From Bacillota bacterium (GTDB lineage: Bacteria > Bacillota > Clostridia > Oscillospirales > Acutalibacteraceae): DNA of 64,000 bases. Position 1 is the stretch's first letter. Every line of letters starts with the position of its first letter. Location: positions 1 through 64,000 of the forward strand of contig JAEZGM010000034.1 of the NCBI GenBank assembly GCA_023416955.1, in the 5' to 3' direction. A program made the position numbers and the translations under genes. Of the stretch, positions 25,824 through 34,090 are shown piece by piece. The notes under the pieces were generated by a model that worked only from the letters and a program-made list of their open reading frames with translations, was not told the origin of the DNA and did no database searches.

Positions 25824-27023
25824 TTAATCATGGACAACCAAGTCCATCACATCGCGCCGCATACTCACCGGAGTACTTTTTGTAGGCTTTCCCACACGGA
25901 AGAGCATCTGTACCGTACCGCCATTCGGCGCATATGCTCGCTTAAACTCAGTATAAGGAGTGCTCATTTCGGGGTATTCCTCCAACACCTGGCTAAGCGG
26001 CTGCGTAACAAGCCCCAGTGTGTGCCCGGTCAACACAAACCGACTGTAGAGCATTCCGCTTTCCACCTGAGCGGAACGGCTGTTATCCGATGTTGTAATC
26101 ATTGCGTAAGCGGGTGTATTGTCGACGGAAGCTTGGGTATAGTTCATAAAATTCCGAGAGGCAGATTTACCAGTATTCAGCGACGGGAAGACGGTCAGCA
26201 ATCCCTGAAGAACGGGTTTCATGAAACCGGAGGTGCCCTGCCCTTCCACTGAATAGCCGTATCGATATTCATTTTTCTGGTATTCGTTTGCCCTGAAGAT
26301 AACGTTGGACTCCTCCATCACACGCCCGACATTAGCTTCAATCATCGCGCTTTGCAGAGCATATCCGCCGATTTTCTTCAAATTGGCTCCATCCTGATAC
26401 AGCTTAATGGAAACACCGTTTACAGATGAAAGTGATTCGAAAGTAGAAATCTGCGCGAAAAGCAATTTTTCTTTCTGATAGGCTTCCCGGTTGGTATCCG
26501 GCAGGAAGGTGGCTTCATAAAGCGGCGTATTCTGAGACTGTATTTTTGAGAGCATGATTTTCGCCACCGGCTTTGCATTCATGCTTTCCGCAAGATGCGA
26601 TTCGTCGTATATACCGTTTGGGAAAAGACTGATTTCGGTGTGCCAGCCTTCCTTTTTTCCGGCCTGAACAACATATTCCAGAAAAGTGCCCTGTGAAATC
26701 ATCATTTGGCGCGCATAGGGGTCCACCTCTTTTGTCATGCGTGAGCTGTCGGCATAGAGATAAAATACCATGGGGTCAGACCGGTCAAACCTGATTTTCC
26801 ACGGCTGCATATTATGGTTGCTCGCCGCAAGCAGGCCACTGGCCGTAAGACGTACCCTCGGGTCGGAATACTTTGCGGCATAATCTTTTGACCAGGGATC
26901 CAGATACGTTTGTTTCATAAAACCTCCGCTGATGAAAAAAAGTACAGAAAATAAAATGAGGCATACTCCGACAATACCGGCTAATACAAATGACGCAACC
27001 TTAATCGCTGTTTTGTTTTTCAT
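25824..27023 (-). CDS. Membrane-anchored Acg/nitroreductase-like protein
   Basis: 399 residues, ATG 27023. One N-terminal membrane segment (residues ~9-33) is followed by an extracytoplasmic domain. The domain contains LTASGLLAASNHNMQPWKIR, like the FMN-binding start of the Acg/DUF-type nitroreductase-like proteins, and a C-terminal half with GMLYSRFVLTGHTLGL resembling the nitroreductase dimer core. Cofactor binding and activity are inferred. It overlaps the upstream TetR gene by 23 bp, so the two form an operon. Confidence 0.7.
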   Translation of the reverse strand: MKNKTAIKVASFVLAGIVGVCLILFSVLFFISGGFMKQTYLDPWSKDYAAKYSDPRVRLTASGLLAASNHNMQPWKIRFDRSDPMVFYLYADSSRMTKEVDPYARQMMISQGTFLEYVVQAGKKEGWHTEISLFPNGIYDESHLAESMNAKPVAKIMLSKIQSQNTPLYEATFLPDTNREAYQKEKLLFAQISTFESLSSVNGVSIKLYQDGANLKKIGGYALQSAMIEANVGRVMEESNVIFRANEYQKNEYRYGYSVEGQGTSGFMKPVLQGLLTVFPSLNTGKSASRNFMNYTQASVDNTPAYAMITTSDNSRSAQVESGMLYSRFVLTGHTLGLVTQPLSQVLEEYPEMSTPYTEFKRAYAPNGGTVQMLFRVGKPTKSTPVSMRRDVMDLVVHD

Positions 27024-27684
27024 GCTGGTTCACCCCGTTCCTGCTGATTAGGCGCATGATCATATCAAAGGATTCCATCACAAAGTCTTTGGAATCAATC
27101 TGATGGTAATCTTTCAGGTAATTGCCTTTTCTCTCTCCTGTATTAAAAACGCCTACCGTACAGGCCCATAAAATCAGTGCGGACTTCTCAATTTCCAGTT
27201 TGCTGTACAGACTTCCTTCCTCAACTCCCCTTTGGAGCGCATGATAAAGATATCCGAATATCTGCTCACCCAGCCGGTAACACTCCGCTTTTGACTCATC
27301 TTCAACACCATCGCTGCTTCCGGAACGCTTTGTCTCATATTCCATAATGGCTTTAAAATACTCCGGGTAATCTTCACTGAACCCGAAGAAAGTAAAAAAA
27401 ATGCAGTGCAGTTCTTCGAGCGCATTCTGGGGACAACTCTCCTGAAAGCTCTTGTCTATCATCTTAATGAGCAGTTTATATCCTCGGATCATAATCTCGA
27501 AGTAAATCTGCTCTTTGCTGCTGAAATACACATAGACGGTTCGTTTGCTGAATTCGGCTTCTCTTGCCAATTCATCCATTGAAGCACTTTCATATCCCTT
27601 CGAAAAGAATACCCGCTCGGCAGCATCAATAATGTCTTTTCGCTTGATTTCTTTTTCCTGCCTCCTGCGTTCTTCATGGCCCAT
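27001..27684 (-). CDS. TetR-family regulator
   Basis: 227 residues from ATG 27684 with AGAGG upstream. The N-terminal DNA-binding domain is clear: KRKDIIDAAERVFFSKGYES and the recognition region SKRTVYVYFSSKEQIYFEIM. The C-terminal helical ligand domain is unassigned. It probably represses its own operon with the nitroreductase-like gene through the inverted repeat described at its promoter. Confidence 0.88.
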   Translation of the reverse strand: MGHEERRRQEKEIKRKDIIDAAERVFFSKGYESASMDELAREAEFSKRTVYVYFSSKEQIYFEIMIRGYKLLIKMIDKSFQESCPQNALEELHCIFFTFFGFSEDYPEYFKAIMEYETKRSGSSDGVEDESKAECYRLGEQIFGYLYHALQRGVEEGSLYSKLEIEKSALILWACTVGVFNTGERKGNYLKDYHQIDSKDFVMESFDMIMRLISRNGVNQHEKQNSD

Positions 27685-27711
27685 AATATTACCTCTCGTT
27701 CACATGAATGT

Positions 27712-27766
27712 AGTTAAGTAGACTTACAGTTTACTTAACTGTAGAGCAATTCCTTGTTTTTGTCAA
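27712..27766 (-). promoter_or_regulatory. Promoter and operator of the TetR/nitroreductase-like operon
   Basis: On the minus strand TTGACA (27761-27766) and TACAGT (27738-27743) are spaced by 17 bases. An inverted repeat, AGTTAAGTA (27712-27720) and TACTTAACT (27732-27740), overlaps the -10 box. This is the expected arrangement for autorepression by the TetR protein. Confidence 0.6.
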
Positions 27767-27805
27767 TAGTATATTTTGGGAAATTCAAACGCACCAGTAG
27801 GTATA

Positions 27806-27872
27806 TAGTTAGTTAATTTGAAAACAGAATTAATCTCCATTTTCTTGGATGTTTTCTAAAATTAACTGACAA
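27806..27872. repeat. MITE-like repeat family 2 copy
   Basis: A 67-bp element flanked by TA on both sides (27804-27805 and 27873-27874), starting TAGTTAGTT and ending AACTGACAA. It contains the family core ATTTTCTTGGATGTTTTCTA. Same length as the copies at 41029 and 49583. Confidence 0.75.
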
Positions 27873-27900
27873 TAGCCATGCTTTCTCATTACATAAAGGA

Positions 27901-27957
27901 TTAGACCGCACTTCACAGGCATAAAACAGATTTTTATGCCTGTGAAGTGCGGTCTAA
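27901..27957. repeat. 26-bp perfect inverted repeat with 5-base loop
   Basis: The arms at 27901-27926 and 27932-27957 are exact complements (outer TTAGACCGCA..., inner ...CATAAAA). It lies in the gap between the TetR promoter and the 3' end of the membrane-protein operon. U-runs are weak, so it is only a possible terminator. Confidence 0.6.
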
Positions 27958-28055
27958 AACAATGACAAACAACCTATTTCGTTTTCATCTAGAAATACCT
28001 CAGGCCGTTCCGGGCATAAAACATCGTTTGTATCTACGGCGGACTGGACTTCGGC

Positions 28056-28103
28056 TAAAGGAGGTGTTGCAAAATGAATGAAAATTCATTCTGCAACACC
28101 TCC
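28056..28103 (-). terminator. Terminator of the PadR/HAAS/membrane-protein operon
   Basis: GGAGGTGTTGCA at 28060-28071 and TGCAACACCTCC at 28092-28103 form a 12-bp stem extended by AATGAAT/ATTCATT. The minus strand continues TTTAG. It lies 19 bp after the last gene of the operon. Confidence 0.6.
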
Positions 28104-28121
28104 TTCTTCAGCTTTCTAAAT

Positions 28122-29099
28122 TCAGCGGCCATTGGAAACGGCGGCACGCCGGTACACGAAGTAATAGGTGGAAAGCGGCCACCACAGAATCGCAAAAATC
28201 GGATAGACCGCCCAAACCGTACTCGGCGAAGAAACAGCATTGACTGCAATAAACAGGGTCGCGCTTAAAAGAGTTCCGGTGACGGAAAACAGCAGAAGGT
28301 GCTTCCTCTTTGCAAAAGCAATGACCAGCGGCCACCATAAAAGGACGTAAGCGGGGAAAATTGCCCACGGAAATCCTGGAAAGACTGTGATATTCAGTAT
28401 TGTGTAGTAAAGAATACCTGCAAGGCTGCCGAGCAGGGCGATATACAGCTTTCCTAAACGCTTTCCGAGCAGCGTCCCCACCGGCCACATCAAAATCGGG
28501 AAATAGGTCAGCAAGGCCCACGGGCAGAACGGCGATTTCAGGAAATTCTCCAAAGTGAAAAAAGCTACGAGGATCAGCGCCCCCACAAAAGAGTAGACTT
28601 TGACGCTGCGCGGACCCGTAAGCAGCACGCTGAGGGGCCACCAGATAACGGCGAACGCGGGATAATAGAACCAGATTTCCGAGGGCGAGGTAACGTAGTT
28701 TGTGATGAGCAAAGACACAATAATCACAATGCTGCCGACGATGGAAAACACCTTACTGTGTCCTGTTCCGAAAAACACGGCGAGGGGCCACCAAAGGATT
28801 GCGAAGGAGGGAAATAGGAACCACGGGTAATTCCACGAAGTCAGGTAATTGATGAGAATCAGCAGAGCGATTGTTAGGAAGCTGCCGATCAGTGAAAGCA
28901 CTTTCATGGAGCGCCTGCCGGCGAAAATCGTCAGCAGCGGCCACCAAAGCACTGCATAAGATGGAAATACAAACCACGGGAAACGTACCCCCGTAGAAAA
29001 ATTGACAAATACGAAAAACAAGATGGTAATCAGGCTCCCGGCAACGGAGAAGCCGATGAGATAACGGCGATCTCCCGCCCGGCGATTCGTGTCAGTCAT
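28122..29099 (-). CDS. Membrane protein made of six tandem 'WWP' two-helix repeats
   Basis: 325 residues. The start ATG 29099 fits GGAGG nine bases upstream. The whole protein is six consecutive units of about 46 residues. Each has a hydrophobic helix beginning near S..G, then N, a short loop with P.W, and a second helix ending (L/I)WWPL: examples are FPSYAVLWWPLLTIF, FPSFAILWWPLAVFF, YPAFAVIWWPLSVLL, FPAYVLLWWPLVIAF and YPIFAILWWPLSTYY. The fourth unit varies (FPILMWPVGTLL). About twelve membrane segments are expected. The upstream HAAS protein carries two of the same units. Function unknown; a sensory or scaffold role in envelope stress is inferred from its PadR neighbour. Confidence 0.8.
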   Translation of the reverse strand: MTDTNRRAGDRRYLIGFSVAGSLITILFFVFVNFSTGVRFPWFVFPSYAVLWWPLLTIFAGRRSMKVLSLIGSFLTIALLILINYLTSWNYPWFLFPSFAILWWPLAVFFGTGHSKVFSIVGSIVIIVSLLITNYVTSPSEIWFYYPAFAVIWWPLSVLLTGPRSVKVYSFVGALILVAFFTLENFLKSPFCPWALLTYFPILMWPVGTLLGKRLGKLYIALLGSLAGILYYTILNITVFPGFPWAIFPAYVLLWWPLVIAFAKRKHLLLFSVTGTLLSATLFIAVNAVSSPSTVWAVYPIFAILWWPLSTYYFVYRRAAVSNGR

Positions 29100-29691
29100 T
29101 GAATCCATCCTCCCTCCCGCTTTTTTGGCGAAGGCGGTGGAAGAGCATCGCCAGCGGCCACCAGATGACCGCAAAGGTCGGATAGATGAACCAGATGATT
29201 CTTGGCGTGTAATACAGGTTGATGAACAGCATCAGCCCCGTAATCAGGAGAAAGCCGCAAACCGAGAAGGCAAAGCCGACGTGCACATCCTTTTTATTCC
29301 CGAACCACCGAAAAAACAGTGCCATCGGCCACCAGATCACCGCAAAGGTGGGGTAAACAAACCAGATGATGTTCGGGGTATAATAAAAATTGATGAACAG
29401 AAACATTGCTGTAATCAAAATTCCGCCCCAGACCGAAAAAGCGAGAGAAAGGCCCAGCTTTTTACTTTTTGCAAGCTTTGCGCTGCTCTCCAGTTCCTCC
29501 TTCAAGTCGCCGATATCTCCGAAGTCGTCGATCGCCTTTTTGACCGCCTCTTCCCTCGAATGTCCCTGGGAAACAAGATCCGATACCTTTTCATTAAGAT
29601 TTTGAGTAATTTCAAGTTTGATTTCTTCTTTGCGGGTGCTTTTGGGGATCCCCCCAAACAATCGATTGATATGAGATTCAATTTCGTTCAT
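29092..29691 (-). CDS. HAAS-domain membrane protein with two WWP repeats
   Basis: 199 residues from ATG 29691, which overlaps the PadR stop codon (ATGA). Residues 1-65 form a helical HAAS-type cytoplasmic domain (ESHINRLFGGIPKSTRKEEI, then SREEAVKKAIDDFGDIGDLK). It is followed by two repeats with YPTFAVIWWPMALFF and YPTFAVIWWPLAMLF, each with two membrane helices. HAAS proteins paired with PadR regulators commonly form signalling pairs in Bacillota. The gene overlaps the next by 8 bp. Confidence 0.82.
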   Translation of the reverse strand: MNEIESHINRLFGGIPKSTRKEEIKLEITQNLNEKVSDLVSQGHSREEAVKKAIDDFGDIGDLKEELESSAKLAKSKKLGLSLAFSVWGGILITAMFLFINFYYTPNIIWFVYPTFAVIWWPMALFFRWFGNKKDVHVGFAFSVCGFLLITGLMLFINLYYTPRIIWFIYPTFAVIWWPLAMLFHRLRQKSGREDGFND

Positions 29692-30017
29692 TGTACACCC
29701 TCCATAAAAATATCGATGATATTGCGCGCATCGTGCCAATTGCGGATTTCTTCGTTCAGATAGGCCCGGCCAAGGCTGGTGATACGGTAGTAACGCCGCC
29801 TTCCTCCGAACGATACGTCGCCGAGATAGGACTCGATCAGTTCTTTTTTCACCAGCCGCTGAAAAACCGCGTAGAGCGTCGCTTCCTTGATTTGGAATTC
29901 ACCATGGGTTCGGCTTGCGATTTCATTGGAGATTTCATAGCCGTACCGGTCCTTTTCGCAAATCAGCCGCAGAATGATCGCATCCAAATGCCCTCTGATA
30001 ATGTCGCTGCTGATCAA
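29688..30017 (-). CDS. PadR-family transcriptional regulator
   Basis: 109 residues. The start is taken as TTG 30017, not the in-frame ATG at 30023, because AAGGAGG lies seven bases before the TTG but only one base before the ATG. PadR proteins also typically start MISSD.IRG, as here. It has the wHTH (YGYEISNEIASRTHGEFQIK, then EATLYAVFQRLVKKELIESY) and the conserved RRYYRIT. It probably represses its operon with the HAAS and WWP-repeat genes. Confidence 0.88.
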   Translation of the reverse strand: MISSDIIRGHLDAIILRLICEKDRYGYEISNEIASRTHGEFQIKEATLYAVFQRLVKKELIESYLGDVSFGGRRRYYRITSLGRAYLNEEIRNWHDARNIIDIFMEGVQ

Positions 30018-30052
30018 TAACATGCCTCCTTACGGCATTTTGCCGAAAATAT

Positions 30053-30128
30053 TACCACGTGGTAGAGCACTATCAGGCAGTACTCTATCTGATGATGTAA
30101 TCATAGCACAGATTATTCTGTGTGTCAA
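30053..30128 (-). promoter_or_regulatory. Promoter and likely PadR operators
   Basis: On the minus strand TTGACA (30123-30128) and TATGAT (30100-30105) are spaced by 17 bases. Just downstream lie AGAGCACT/AGTACTCT arms (30064-30087) and the perfect palindrome TACCACGTGGTA (30053-30064). Palindromes downstream of a -10 box are good repressor sites. Confidence 0.6.
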
Positions 30129-30267
30129 AGTAATTTTTAAAAAAATTTCAGTGTAACGTAACCGCGATGTTGCATCCAATAAACAGTCTCAGCGAAACTG
30201 AGTATAAGAATGAAATCCAGGTATGCGGTATGGATAGGAAATGCCAGCTAAATACCCTTTTACTAAA

Positions 30268-30309
30268 CGAAACACGAAGCTCAGAGCCCGCTCCGAACTT
30301 CGTGTTTCG
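30268..30309. other. Hairpin in the PadR-XRE intergenic region
   Basis: CGAAACACGAAG and CTTCGTGTTTCG form a 12-bp stem with an 18-base loop. The rest of 30130-30475 shows no gene. Confidence 0.4.
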
Positions 30310-30475
30310 CTTAAACTATGCGGCGGAAGTATAAAATCTACACTCAGAAACAAAGCACATTTAATGTATGCAACTTTAGGTTGCACGCATTGTTAAAAGA
30401 GAGAATGCAAATTGGTGTACTTACACTTTTTCATCTGTCATAATATGTTCATCAAATGAAATGGAGAATTATAAA

Positions 30476-31167
30476 ATGAGCTTTGGACAGAATTTGCAGT
30501 TTCTCAGAAAAATGCATGGGGGGATGACCCAAGAGAAATTAGCAGAGAAAATGGGTGTATCTCGCCAAACAATATCAAAATGGGAGATCAATTCGGCTTT
30601 CCCGGAAATGGAAACGGCTATTGCACTGTGCGAACTATTTTCTTGCTCTTTGGATGAACTGCTTCGGGGAAATATGAATTCAGATAATGACGCATATACA
30701 AGTATTCGAGTAGAAAAAGCGCCATCATTCCGATATGTCAGGTACATAGTAATCAGCGAAGCTCCAGAAGATGATGCATAAAGCATGTAAACGCTTGGGC
30801 AACTTCCTGTGGGATAAAGCAGCCAGAAATTATTGGATGGGATTTTCCATTTGTATCTCAAGAGCAAATTAATGTGTACCATATGCACGGCTATGCGGCT
30901 GCATGCATTTTGCCGCCGTATTTTGATACTTGCGCAGATAAGGAAATCCTTACGCAAGTAAGTCAGCGGTATGCAGTTATCACAATTAAAGAACCGTTCA
31001 GAGCACCGTTCTCATTAATTCCGAATGCATATAAGACGCTTATGCGATATATGGAAGTGAACGGATTTCAGCACAAGCAAACAAAAGAAGTCTTGTCTTG
31101 TTTTGAAAAAGTATATGAAAAAGACGGTGTCTCTTTTATGGATGTATATATTGCTGCAGAATCTTAG
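30476..31167 (+). pseudogene. XRE-type HTH fused to GyrI/AraC effector-binding domain, one frameshift
   Basis: ATG 30476 (GGAG nine bases upstream) starts an HTH domain (FGQNLQFLRKMHGGMTQEKL, then SRQTISKWEINSAFP). After residue ~100 the frame ends at 30781. One frame over, the sequence continues without a break of sense: IKHVNAWATSCGIKQPEIIG, then an effector-binding domain EPFRAPFSLIPNAYKTLMRY to a stop at 31167. A one-base loss near 30773 explains this. The stop codon itself lies inside the end of repeat copy B. Regulators of this layout respond to small hydrophobic molecules. A sequencing error is the alternative to a true frameshift. Confidence 0.7.
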
Positions 31168-31350
31168 AGCGTGTATGCAACTCGGAAAAGCGACGGATAT
31201 TTCGCTGAAAAGAAGGAACTCCAAAGAAAAAAGCGCACGAATACTTTCCGTATTCGGAGCATTTTTGACGCCGGAGGTACCCTCTTCACAAGGCCTTATT
31301 TATAAGGCCTTGAAATAGACTAGGCTTTGGAGTTTGCATACACACTCTAA
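31164..31350 (+). repeat. MITE-like repeat family 1, copy B
   Basis: 187 bp from TTAGAGCGTGTATGCAA to TTTGCATACACACTCTAA. Its first ~130 bp match copy C (33853-34020) almost base for base. It differs by an inserted AAGGCCTTATTTATAAGGCC palindrome. The TAG stop of the preceding regulator is formed by the element end. Confidence 0.8.
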
Positions 31351-31558
31351 GGTAGCGGCCAACAAAAATGTGTAGATAATGTGTAATGCGAGTTGGTCAT
31401 TATGATTGCACTCTGTGAAGAAATTTAGATGCGATTATTTATATAATGGGAATCCGGTATAGAACATCGGCTTCCCATTACTTATTTTACATTGGTTATT
31501 TCGGAAACTCCTTAACACAGCGGAAAGTATTATTCCGTGGCTTTTATGTAATAAAGTA

Positions 31559-31587
31559 TTGACATCAAAACTTTATTGCAATATATT
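31559..31587 (+). promoter_or_regulatory. Promoter of the TetR-membrane-flavodoxin operon
   Basis: TTGACA at 31559-31564 and TATATT at 31582-31587, spacer 17 bases. The region 31351-31558 shows no gene. Confidence 0.65.
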
Positions 31588-31623
31588 AAACAGTGTTAAA
31601 TATATAATCAATGTACAAAGAAG

Positions 31624-32274
31624 GTGTCTGCTATTAGTATTGCGGAACGAAAAGAACGGGAAAAAGCAGAAATGCGTGAAGATATTCTGAATGCCGCACG
31701 TGAAATCGTAAAAAACAGTGGCGTGGAAGGAATATCAATACGCAAGATTGCAGGCATGATTGAGTATTCCCCTGCCATCATCTATCACTATTTTAAAAAC
31801 AAAGAGGAAATCATTGAAAAACTGATTGAAGAAAGCTACAGCAAAATATTGGAGGCTTTATCTTCACTCAAGTCCAGTAACAAAACTACCGAAGAAAAGC
31901 TGAGAGAAAGCAGCAAAAATTTCATCATGCTTGCCGTCCAAATGGGTGACGCCTATAAGAGCATGATGCTGAATGATTCACCGACTGTGCTCTCGCATAC
32001 TTCCGTATTACAGCGGGGAGCCGCTTTTGAACGTCCGGCAATTGCCATGTTGTATGAAACCCTGCGGGAATTTCCGGACTTTTCCGACAAGGAATACACA
32101 CAGGTGGAATTAACGGCACAAATTATTTGGTCTGCCGCTTTTGGGCTTGCTTTACGGCTAATTATTGAACATGTTGACGAAGCACAGCGGCAACGATTGA
32201 TTGACCATACGGCGGATTTTGTTATATGCGCATTGAAAGGCATGGCTGAACAGAATCAGGAGGAGAATGAATGA
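31624..32274 (+). CDS. TetR-family regulator
   Basis: 216 residues. The listed GTG start at 31624 has only a close AAAGAAG before it, so the true start is not certain. The DNA-binding domain is MREDILNAAREIVKNSGVEG with the recognition part YSPAIIYHYFKNKEEIIEKL. It overlaps the following membrane-protein gene by 4 bp (ATGA), so it likely controls its own operon. Confidence 0.85.
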   Translation: MSAISIAERKEREKAEMREDILNAAREIVKNSGVEGISIRKIAGMIEYSPAIIYHYFKNKEEIIEKLIEESYSKILEALSSLKSSNKTTEEKLRESSKNFIMLAVQMGDAYKSMMLNDSPTVLSHTSVLQRGAAFERPAIAMLYETLREFPDFSDKEYTQVELTAQIIWSAAFGLALRLIIEHVDEAQRQRLIDHTADFVICALKGMAEQNQEENE

Positions 32275-33161
32275 AATATCGAAAAAGCGTCAGCGTACTT
32301 ACGATTTTCATTGCAGTGCTGTCCCTGCTGGCAGGGGGGTTGGGCATTCTGTCGATGGGCGGCACGGGTACACATACTTTTTTATCCCTTCAAGGTGAAA
32401 CTGTTCATCTCTATGGCAAGGGCATATATGTAAACGACTCGGTCGCGTCGGCATCGCAGGCCATCGCGCAGGATTGGGTTACGGTGTTCCTCGGGATCCC
32501 GCTTCTCTCACTGTCATGCTTTTTTGCGGGAAAGAGCTCACTGAGAGCAAGAATTCTGCTTGCCGGAACACTTACGTATTTCCTCTACACCTATATGTCA
32601 TACACCTTTCTTTGCATGTATAATCCTCTGTTTCTGGTTTATGTAGCACTGATGTCCCTGAGTTTTTTTGCACTTGTTCTGCTCATGCTCTCTTTTGATT
32701 TGACAACGCTTAAAAATGCGTTCAGCGATGACCTTCCCATAAAAACAATTGGGTCCCTTATCTTTGTCTTTGCCTGTGTGATTGGGCTCATGTGGCTGGG
32801 CCGCATTATTCCGCCACTGTTAAATGGCAACTCTCCCTCCACACTGGAACATTACACAACACTCGTCATACAGGCAATGGATCTGGGATTTGTAATTCCG
32901 ATTTCAATTTTATCAGCCATTTTGCTTATGCAAAGGAGACCGGTCGGGTTACTGCTTTCTTCCGTTATGTGCATGAAAGGCGCAACCATGCTGACCTCTC
33001 TTACTGCAATGGTGATCAGTCAAGCGCTTGCCGGGGTTGAAATGTCAACTGCTGAAATTGTGGTTTTCCCTGCTGCAAATATTCTGGTTTTTATTGGCGT
33101 GTTTGTTTTTATGAAAAAAATAAGGGAGCCCGCAAAGGCTGCTCACGCTTCGGAACTTTGA
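32271..33161 (+). CDS. Polytopic membrane protein, unknown function
   Basis: 296 residues, translationally coupled to the TetR gene. About eight hydrophobic segments (for example SVLTIFIAVLSLLAGGLGIL, TYFLYTYMSYTFLCMYNPLF and ANILVFIGVFVFMKK at the end), with a soluble-looking loop at ~35-60. The family was not recognised. Its placement between TetR and a flavodoxin-like protein suggests a stress-inducible membrane function. Confidence 0.75.
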   Translation: MKYRKSVSVLTIFIAVLSLLAGGLGILSMGGTGTHTFLSLQGETVHLYGKGIYVNDSVASASQAIAQDWVTVFLGIPLLSLSCFFAGKSSLRARILLAGTLTYFLYTYMSYTFLCMYNPLFLVYVALMSLSFFALVLLMLSFDLTTLKNAFSDDLPIKTIGSLIFVFACVIGLMWLGRIIPPLLNGNSPSTLEHYTTLVIQAMDLGFVIPISILSAILLMQRRPVGLLLSSVMCMKGATMLTSLTAMVISQALAGVEMSTAEIVVFPAANILVFIGVFVFMKKIREPAKAAHASEL

Positions 33162-33183
33162 TGGCAAAGGAGAGTAATTTTAC

Positions 33184-33666
33184 TTGAAAAGCGTAATTAT
33201 ATATGCAACCCGCTATGGCAGCACCGCTGAAGTTGCTGGACTCATACAAAAAGAACTAGGTGGCGATTGTACACTCGTCAATGTCACGGCGAAAAATGTG
33301 CCGTCACTCGATACGTTTGACACCGTGATTCTTGGCGGATCTATTTACATGGGTAAGATTCAGAAAGAATTGGCGGCGTTCGCCGAGACTAATTTAAAAC
33401 AGTTACTTTCAAAAAAGGTCGGCCTTTTTCTCTGTGCAGGAACACCCGAACAGAAAGAGCGAGAGAAGGAACTGCACGGAGCCTTTCCGTCGGAACTGCT
33501 TATCCACGCCGTTGCAAAAGATCTCCTTGGCTACGCTTTCGTGTTTGAAAAAATGCGCTTTTTCGACAGGCTAATTATGAAAAAAATCAAAGGAGACTCT
33601 GTTAGTACCGCCGAATATTTTAATGAGCGCATTTCGTCGTTTGCGAAAGTGCTCGCCGCAAAATAA
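33184..33666 (+). CDS. Flavodoxin-domain protein (HemG-like)
   Basis: 160 residues from TTG 33184 with GGAGAG upstream. The FMN-phosphate loop is ATRYGSTAEVA at residues 8-18, and the isoalloxazine-side motif is LGGSIYMGKIQKELAAF. This layout is typical of flavodoxin-domain proteins related to menaquinone-dependent protoporphyrinogen oxidase, but many are general redox proteins. It lies 22 bp after the membrane protein in one operon. Confidence 0.82.
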   Translation: MKSVIIYATRYGSTAEVAGLIQKELGGDCTLVNVTAKNVPSLDTFDTVILGGSIYMGKIQKELAAFAETNLKQLLSKKVGLFLCAGTPEQKEREKELHGAFPSELLIHAVAKDLLGYAFVFEKMRFFDRLIMKKIKGDSVSTAEYFNERISSFAKVLAAK

Positions 33667-33852
33667 AGCGTTTTTTCTTAATAGATGTGACTGGCACGGA
33701 ACAAAAATGAAAAGGCTTGTTATTGCCTCGAAGTATCTGGAATGGGAAGCGCTGCTCTCAATCAATCAGATTTATAATGAAATGAACAGCAATACGTGCA
33801 ACCCAAGTTAAACCTTATGTTGGGATGCATTCTGCCCCATTACCTACGGAGC

Positions 33853-34020
33853 CTAGAGCGTGCATGCAAACCGGAAAAACGACGGATATTTCGCTGAAAA
33901 GAAGGAACTCCAAAGAAAAAAGCGCACGAATACTTTTCCGTATTCGGAGCATTTTTGACGCCGGAGGTACCCTTTTCAGTAGAAATAGACTAGGCTTTGG
34001 AGTTTGCATACACGCTCTAG
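33853..34020 (+). repeat. MITE-like repeat family 1, copy C
   Basis: 168 bp with 18-bp inverted ends CTAGAGCGTGCATGCAAA and TTTGCATACACGCTCTAG. This is the cleanest copy. No transposase inside. The sequence 33667-33852 between the flavodoxin gene and this copy holds no gene. Confidence 0.82.
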
Positions 34021-34090
34021 TAATTGCTTTAAAATTTCCTGCATTTTATTTATTTCAAGCAAATTACGATCACGGTAGCGATTTCTACGG

